Source: Tyto alba (taxonomy: Eukaryota > Chordata > Aves > Strigiformes > Tytonidae). From it: a DNA stretch of 64,000 bases. The DNA lies in contig NW_024881278.1 of assembly GCF_018691265.1 (NCBI RefSeq), positions 6,503,501 through 6,567,500 on the forward strand. The letters run 5' to 3'. Under the pieces are notes generated by a model. It made no database searches. It was given only the letters and a program-made list of their open reading frames with translations, and was not told the origin of the DNA. Shown in pieces: positions 58,434 through 64,000 of the stretch (position 1 is its first letter; every line of letters starts with the position of its first letter). Both the position numbers and the translations under genes were made by a program.

Positions 58434-58515
58434 AAAAACAAAACAAAACAAAACAAAAAACAAAATAAACAAACAAACAAACAAAAAACCCCACATAACA
58501 CAAAACCAAAAAAAA
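58434..58515. repeat. (CAAAA)n / (CAAA)n simple repeat
   Basis: Copies of AAAAC, then AAAC, then an A/C-rich tail (CCCCACATAACACAAAACC). It is nearly free of G and T for 80 bases. The 101-codon frame at 58290-58595 reads KQNKQTNKQK through it and is an artefact. Confidence 0.95.
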
Positions 58516-59820
58516 CCCTGACACTTGCAATTAGTCATTACCTACTGTTGCTTGCAATTTGTTGGCAGATCAAGCTACAATCTGTTGCACTATGACAGAT
58601 CAATTTCTGCAACCCACAAATTCATTACAAAACTGAGCCAAAACAAAACAACTTTCTCTCTCCTTCCCCCCTCCCCCTGGAAAGAAGACACCCCTCCCTT
58701 CCCCTACCCTTAGCGCTGCAGCCTCTGGTTAGCCGAGATCCTTAGACTTTTGTGGAAAGGAGCAGATGGGAGGCAAAAGGCGGATGGGAAAAAATTAGCC
58801 TTTCTCAATGTAATGCCCTTAATCTGAGTACATGTGCACTTTAATGTGAGATCAGTCCCCATCCCTGGAGCAAGCTACTGTGCAGTCCTAAAATAGCATT
58901 TCAGTGACTGGATACTGTACAAGATGCATTAATACATTTTTGCCTGAACTTGTCCCTGCATTGTAACTGTTATATCCCACCAAAGATTTGGTCGGAGATG
59001 GATGGGATGTTTTGTATCAGATTATTGGTTACAAGATTAGACACACACAGGGTGCTTCCTTTCAGAAAACAGTGACCACTTGCTATTTCGTGGGAGCTGC
59101 CCTTCATCTTTCATTTGCATAAGAGGATGTCAGGGACCTGACAGTTGTGTTGCAATTTGCTATTCTTTCAGAAAACTATAGTCATCTTTGCATTATCTCC
59201 AAGAATGCTTAAATAGCACTAATGGTTAGGACACAAAAACTAGGGTAGAAGAATCTTTCGGGGTTTTTTTCTACTACCTTTTGTAGCTTTTGTCACCTGA
59301 CTTGGTAAGCCCACCTTCAGTGAAAAAATAGCACAGTGACATTTTCAAAACATGCAGTCCCTTGAGCCTGGAACCTAACACAGACAAGAAAGCTCAGCTT
59401 GATTCCAACACTGCTTTGTGATGTGTACTCCTCTTTTTCAAGAGCTGGGCTGCAACAGCTGCTAAATACAGAGAAAGAGGGGGGAAAAAAGGTTGCTATT
59501 ATACAGAGTTTAGTTGTACAAAAAGCAGATGCTTTATATAGATTTTATAAGTGAACACACTCAGCATTCCAAGGCATCCTGGGCTTGTTGCTTGTGCTAT
59601 CTTCACTAATTTTGCATAGTGATAAGCAGCCACCACATTATTTGCTCTCCTTTTTTCTCAGTTCACCAAACAACTCAATCCTGTGTAACGCTTAGTGCCA
59701 TCAGATCCTGCTGGGGCCAGTGAGCACTGATATTGGACAGATTCTTGCAGGAAACCCTTAGCTTTTCAAAGAAGGGAGTTAAAACTAGCAAATCTTCCCA
59801 GTGTTATAAAAGTGCATCCT
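58516..59820. other. Unannotated non-coding stretch
   Basis: No gene or identified transposon. A C-rich pyrimidine segment (58657-58713) precedes a small GC-richer patch. Otherwise it is unique AT-rich DNA. Confidence 0.55.
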
Positions 59821-59824
59821 TGTA

Positions 59825-59930
59825 TGGGGCCAGATTTCTGGAAGTGCTCACATTTTAGCACCTGAATGGAGCGGCCAGCTTTTTTTGACAAGTGCTGGGA
59901 GCTGCTACTGCTGAGGATAACAACAAATTC
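59825..59930. repeat. Palindromic amniote repeat (second type)
   Basis: GGGGCCAGATTTCTGGAAGT, GCTCACATTTTAGCACCTGA, then AAGTGCTGGGAGCTGCTACT and GCTGAGG, match a degenerate palindrome of the form 'ggccagattttcagaagtgctcagcaccc..gggagctgctgggtgctgag'. I recall this type as widespread in reptile and bird DNA. The two arms (59825-59870 and 59890-59925) are imperfect reverse complements. A library name is not assigned. Confidence 0.5.
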
Positions 59931-61339
59931 CCCTGGGTTTATTGCCAGGGATGGTGACAGCATGGAGATTTAACAAACGGAACGCATGTGGCACACCAAT
60001 GGAATGTTAGCCATAGGGAGGGTCACTGTAGCAATATATAGCTGTTCACTTGATGTTTCTTACCAGAGTGTTGTCCCACTTGAGACGTGCTGTGCAATAG
60101 GTGTAAGGCCAGCCTCACCATTCTCCTCCGTGGCTCATTTTAGTTTACACTGTTGATTACTCCAGGAGAAGCGGAATGCCTGAGCTGAACGCTTTGGAGT
60201 GAGAAGGAAGCAGCTATCCTAGTGTTGCCTTCCTTCTGTGAGCAGTTTTTTGGAAAATGTCTGCCAGCCCCCTTCCCCTCCAAAAAACTGAAGATTTGTT
60301 TTCTCAAAGTATTTCACAATCTTTGAATAAAATGACACGCAGTCTCTTCTCTCAGCAGTTTAGAAGTCCCCCTCATCTTCCCTGAATTTTTCACCTCGCG
60401 CATGCATGGCACACACTGATTTGCTCAGCAAGTTATCCAGAAAACTTCAGAACACTTAAAAGCCCACTTTTTTTATTGCTAATATTTCTGTAGCTCTTTC
60501 TGAGGCAAAAATTTCAGGTTGATGTTTGTGACAAATAACACAAAGATTCTGACTGTAGTCTCCAGCACAGAAAATGAGAGGATGACAGAATGTTTTTAAA
60601 CACCCTTAATCACTATTGAGAAAGGGACATTTTCTTTTTAAGAATAATATAAGATATTATAGTATTGCTCTTGCCCTTTGAGAAAGCTATATTCAAAAAG
60701 GACATATGCATATTGAAGAGTTGTATGTAGTTCAACATATTAATTTGCTTATCATAATTTAATAGTGCTGTTCCAGTAATGAAGCTAAACTTCTAAATTC
60801 CAAAACTGAAATGAAAATTGTGAAATCTGAAATGTACTCCATAGAAACTGTCTCAGATATGTGCAGAAATTCAGAGATACAGATGGGAATTGAGGCTTTA
60901 TCAAATTATTTGGCTTTCATTAAAGCTGAATAAATAGTAACACATGAAACCTAATTCTATCCAATTTCTTTGTTCTGGTAAATTACTACCTACGCCTCTA
61001 GTTTTTCTAGTTCCTGTGTTCCTAGAGCGGCAAGTGCTTTTTCCCCTTGGAGCATTTTGTTTAAGCATTTAACCCTTCTCTATCCCCCCTCTTCCCTCCT
61101 CTCAACAATATATAGACATTTCAAAAGAAGTATGTTTGAAGACAAGTATTTATTGAAGCAGCTTTGAGCACAATTCCTGTACAAGTTGTCTTTTTGGGGT
61201 TTTGATGCTTTCAACATCCTTCACTTTCTGTATCATGCTGGTAAAAGGAGGGTATGCTTTTATTTGAACAGAACACTTGTAGTATGGCATAGCATGTTCA
61301 CTTTAATTTCCATAACAGGCCAGATATTAATATTTGCAC
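59931..61339. other. Unannotated AT-rich non-coding stretch
   Basis: No open frame of note, no RNA gene, no recognisable repeat. Nothing further is supportable. Confidence 0.55.
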
Positions 61340-61455
61340 ATTGGTTGCTGATGCGCGGGTGAACTACAGGCCTTGCGTATCAGTCCTGAGGGGAATTGAT
61401 TCGCTGCGCCAAAATGCTGGCATTGCTCTGTAAAGACGAGCTACGGACACAGGCA
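61340..61455. other. Small CpG cluster in AT-rich context
   Basis: Seven CpG dinucleotides occur within about 110 bases (GATGCGCGGG, CTTGCGTATC, GATTCGCTGCGCC, AGACGAGCTACGGAC), while CpG is very sparse for kilobases on either side. It is too short for a CpG island and no TATA box or open frame is associated. It may be a conserved or unmethylated element. Confidence 0.4.
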
Positions 61456-63212
61456 AACAATTGCAGAAAATATCCCTACTGTTAAATACAGTATAAAGAA
61501 TCTGTTTTTCCCCCTCTTATTATTCCTATTGTTTTATTTCCAGCCCTCTTGCTAGTGGCTGCCTTTGTGGCACTTCAGCTGTGATTAGATGGGCGGGCAA
61601 GCAGCTTCCTCTAGAGCTGAAGCCAGCTGGGTGAAAAGACTGGCAAACCCTCAACTCCTCGTCTACCCACTGCCTTCGCGGCTGAGTTTATTATCTCCAT
61701 AGCTCTGTGACATGCCCAGCCTGCGTGAGCCAGGGGTCTCAGAGCACAAGTCAATATTCAGTAGTCAGAGCTCCCTTATTACTGCTCTGTTGCTATGCTT
61801 ATTTTGATGTAGTCGTAACCTAAAAAACTGCCGAATAGCCAAGAGGCTGGGGGAAGGGAGGAGGAGAGGCAGAGAGAGAGGGTCATCCACTTCTAATGCT
61901 GGAAACCCTGTGATAATCTGTTCCATGCATTCAAATGAAAATATGACTTCTTGGCAGAGAATAGCATTATAATGTAAAATCCCATATGCTGTTATACAGT
62001 ATGTTGCAATCTGTTTTACTGCTGCCTCTATTCTAACGAGTGAATACTGCCAATAAAGCAATTGAAGATAACACTAATTGCTTATTTCTGTGATCCATAA
62101 TTTTTATGACTGCCTTATAGCTCTTTAGTCAAATAGATGTTTTTTGGCCTTTCAGATCTAGAACTCATGTACTGTAGCGATTGAGGCTGAAAATCTGCAT
62201 GCTGGCCTGAGAGATTTTTCTAAGCTGATGAATGGTGTGTGTGTGAGGAGGAAATAATTGAAAAGTGTTAAAGAAAATAGAAGTCTTAAATCAGTCATAA
62301 CAGGTCATAACACTGGATTTCATCAATATTTTTTAATATAAATTGGGCTCCTTCTCTATCCCTCTTGCTTCTTCAGAATTGGCTTTTCTGTGGAGTAATC
62401 AGACACTGGTTTTCAACAATAAAACTCCCTTAAGCTTTTCGGAGCAGCGATGGCTGCCTGTGTGCTGTTCCAGGCACCTTTGTGTCTCCAAAAGACAGAA
62501 GTGACACCATCAGTGAGTGTATGAAAGTAGCCATGTCCTAGTCATTCAGCTTCAAATCGGGGCTAGTCTCGTGAATGACCAGTTCTTTCACTTACAGCTA
62601 AGGTCCTACCTCCTAGCAGCTCCTGTGTTGTTTGAGTCATTCCCCTCGATTGCAAATCAAAGATGCCACACTAAGCGTAAAGTTTTGAAGGCCGATTAAG
62701 AGAATGGGCCAGATTGATTACCCATTTGGGTTTTCTCGTGTTCTTGGGGTTGTCTACAAGGGCCATCAGAGCCACCCGCCTGGGCATTCCCACACCACGC
62801 TGAGGTTGTGCAGCAGCTTTGCAGACCAAGAGAAATGCTTTGATGGGTCACAAAAAGACATGTCTCACTGTCACTATTAGGAAACTGAATTCCCTGTTAA
62901 TGGGAAGGTCAGAAACTTCTCCTGAATAGAAAACTTGCCCACCTGTGCAGTGCTCTGATGATCAAGGCACTTGCCTTATTTAAAGCAGATATGCTTCATA
63001 TTTCCAGTAGGAAAAAAGAGCAGGTGAAAACAGCATCATTTGTTGGGTAGTAAATGTCTCCTTGCCCATTGAGTAACCTGCTTCCTCAGTGTGCCGTGTT
63101 GTGGGGAGCGCTGGTGGGGAAAATGGGTGTTGTTTAGGGGGGCTAGCTCCCACTGTAGCCACGAACCATTTTTCATATTATATTACATTGTAGGTTATTG
63201 CTCATGTGCTTA
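61456..63212. other. Unannotated non-coding stretch, possibly conserved in part
   Basis: No gene is supported; the 98-codon minus frame at 61765-62061 is unrecognised. A bulged hairpin lies at 62052-62086. A palindromic-family-like fragment GGGCCAGATTGATTACCCAT occurs at about 62706. The 61740-62340 segment is complex AT-rich sequence without simple repeats. Confidence 0.5.
62052..62086. repeat. 11-bp stem with one bulge, 12-nt loop
   Basis: AATAAAGCAATT (62052-62063) pairs with AATTGCTTATT (62076-62086), leaving one bulged A and the loop GAAGATAACACT. It is shorter than a miRNA precursor. Both arms carry CAATT/AATTG homeodomain-like cores. Confidence 0.75.
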
Positions 63213-63236
63213 AAGAACATGACCGACCATGTTCTT
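63213..63236. promoter_or_regulatory. 9-bp inverted repeat resembling a p53-family site
   Basis: AAGAACATG (63213-63221) and CATGTTCTT (63228-63236) are perfect reverse complements with a 6-base centre ACCGAC. The contiguous decamers GAACATGACC (63215-63224) and GACCATGTTC (63225-63234) each fit the RRRCWWGYYY half-site of p53/p63/p73 at nine of ten positions with no spacer. The motif resemblance is seen directly; any binding is inference. Confidence 0.35.
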
Positions 63237-63299
63237 AGAGGGTTGTTAGCGTTCATGTGGTTCAGCCTGACAGCGAGGATAGACTCCTGACACTGGGAA

Positions 63300-63720
63300 A
63301 AAATGTGTCTGTGGGACCTCTCTATCATCTGGAAGGAAAGGCACCAGTCTCTTGCCCCAGTGGGAAATGGTGGGTCCGGTACAGGCAGCCAGTTTTCTGC
63401 CTGCCCCGTCTGGCTGGCTGCTAAGGGGGGATGGCAGCAGGGCACAGAAAACAGGCTGAGACGGCTCCAGCTCAGCAGCTGCCTTTCCCCTGCCATCGAC
63501 CTCTCAGCAGCGGTGCTGGTCGGCTCCACGGGATGCTGCAGCTGGGGCTTTCTGCCCCACATGCCCTCCCGACGCCTCGCCAGCCACCATGGCTGGGCCA
63601 CCACCCTCCCCACCAGCCCTTGGCATGGCATGGCACGGCACAGCACACAGGGCGGCAGTCCTGCAGGGAGAGGGAGAGGGAAAGAGCAAGCCAGGACCAG
63701 GGCCGGCAGGATTTATAGTT
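63300..63720. other. GC-rich block with GGCAT/GGCAC pentamer repeat
   Basis: Base composition shifts to roughly 60% GC with moderately frequent CpG (about 16 in 400 bases), unlike the AT-rich bulk. TTGGCATGGCATGGCACGGC and ACAGCACA (about 63620-63649) form a degenerate pentamer repeat, and GGGAGAGGGAGAGGGAAAGA lies at 63666. Open frames of 157-180 codons on opposite strands (63173-63646 minus, 63303-63845 plus) arise because stop codons are rare in GC-rich DNA. Neither matches a known protein. It could mark the edge of a gene-associated region to the right, but no promoter elements are clear. Confidence 0.45.
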
Positions 63721-64000
63721 CTTGGGGGTGTTGGCGTATTGCCATGGGCTGGCTTTCCCTAGAATCTCTGGGTGTAGTTACTTCACGGCAGCTGGGATGT
63801 CCAAATTCGGCTCCATCCCTGCACAGGCAGTACAGTGAGGGGTGATTAGCGGTATGTCGGAGGTGGGCTGCCTTTAAAACAGGGAGCAATACAGTCACTG
63901 AAGCACGGTAGGGGAAGATATGAAAACAGACTTAATGTTGTTCCTCACATTCCATGTAAAGCACATTCTGGGTAATATTTGTGATTTCTCTGAAGCTATT
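63721..64000. other. Right-end non-coding stretch
   Basis: Composition returns to AT-rich by about 63900. No gene, repeat or exon signal is seen before the window edge. Confidence 0.5.

Noticed and set aside
63173..63845. Open frames of 157 (minus) and 180 (plus) codons at the right end
   Set aside because: They overlap each other on opposite strands in GC-rich DNA where stop codons are scarce. No domain, signal peptide or family match is visible.
1..64000. CRISPR array, operon, prophage or other prokaryotic system
   Set aside because: CR1 and MIR relics, AT-rich gene-poor structure and lack of dense open frames identify vertebrate nuclear DNA; no regularly spaced repeats occur.
1..64000. 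Endogenous retrovirus or LTR element
   Set aside because: No paired LTRs, primer-binding site or gag/pol/env-like frames were seen.

Overview
The window reads as a bird nuclear genome: a non-coding, intergenic or large-intron stretch (gene desert). The strongest evidence is a minus-strand CR1 LINE 3' end at about 9.58-9.89 kb, with the avian ATTCTATG-type terminal repeat and the recognisable C-terminal peptide of CR1 ORF2. Older CR1/L3-lineage LINE pieces, MIR-type SINE pieces and degenerate palindromic elements typical of sauropsid genomes surround it. Young repeats are few, the sequence is AT-rich, and there are no Alu, L1 or LTR elements. The CR1 3' sequence resembles copies I remember from neoavian birds more than galliform ones, but that is a weak hint and no species call is made.

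No protein-coding gene could be supported. The longest open frames are 145-189 codons. They match no family I recognise, usually overlap other open frames on the opposite strand, and several run through poly-A/poly-T or GC-rich low-complexity sequence. One short segment (15875-16028) has a good acceptor, a good donor and a single open frame; it is kept only as a low-confidence exon candidate. I saw no tRNA, rRNA, snRNA, CRISPR array or intact transposase.

Layout. 0-9.5 kb: unique AT-rich DNA with a MIR-like SINE (1.5 kb), an old CR1 piece (7.3 kb) and a reversed MIR next to a 24-base poly-T (8.3 kb). 9.6-9.9 kb: the CR1 copy. 10-24 kb: mostly unique sequence plus the exon candidate. 24.3-25.5 kb: a decayed L3/CR1 reverse-transcriptase segment, a compact set of alternating inverted repeats, a MIR-like piece and a CA-rich tract. 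26-38 kb: unique sequence with poly-A/poly-T tracts, a MIR 3' half (33.3 kb) and a homeodomain-motif-rich AT block (35.6 kb). 38.7-47.6 kb: a cluster of degenerate copies of one palindromic repeat family. 48.6-55.8 kb: the densest relic zone, with MIR pieces on both strands, an L3/CR1 reverse-transcriptase relic (minus), a CTTAAG-rich palindromic element and an L3/CR1 ORF2 C-terminal relic (plus). 58-64 kb: A/C-rich simple repeats, another palindromic element, a small CpG cluster, a p53-site-like inverted repeat and a GC-rich block at the right end.

Since no genes are supported, there is no pathway or operon logic to describe. Any function here would be regulatory (enhancers or conserved non-coding elements) or a lncRNA. 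That would need alignment to other birds and RNA-seq, neither of which could be run. I found no convincing undescribed biological system; the candidates are small-scale sequence structures listed as findings.
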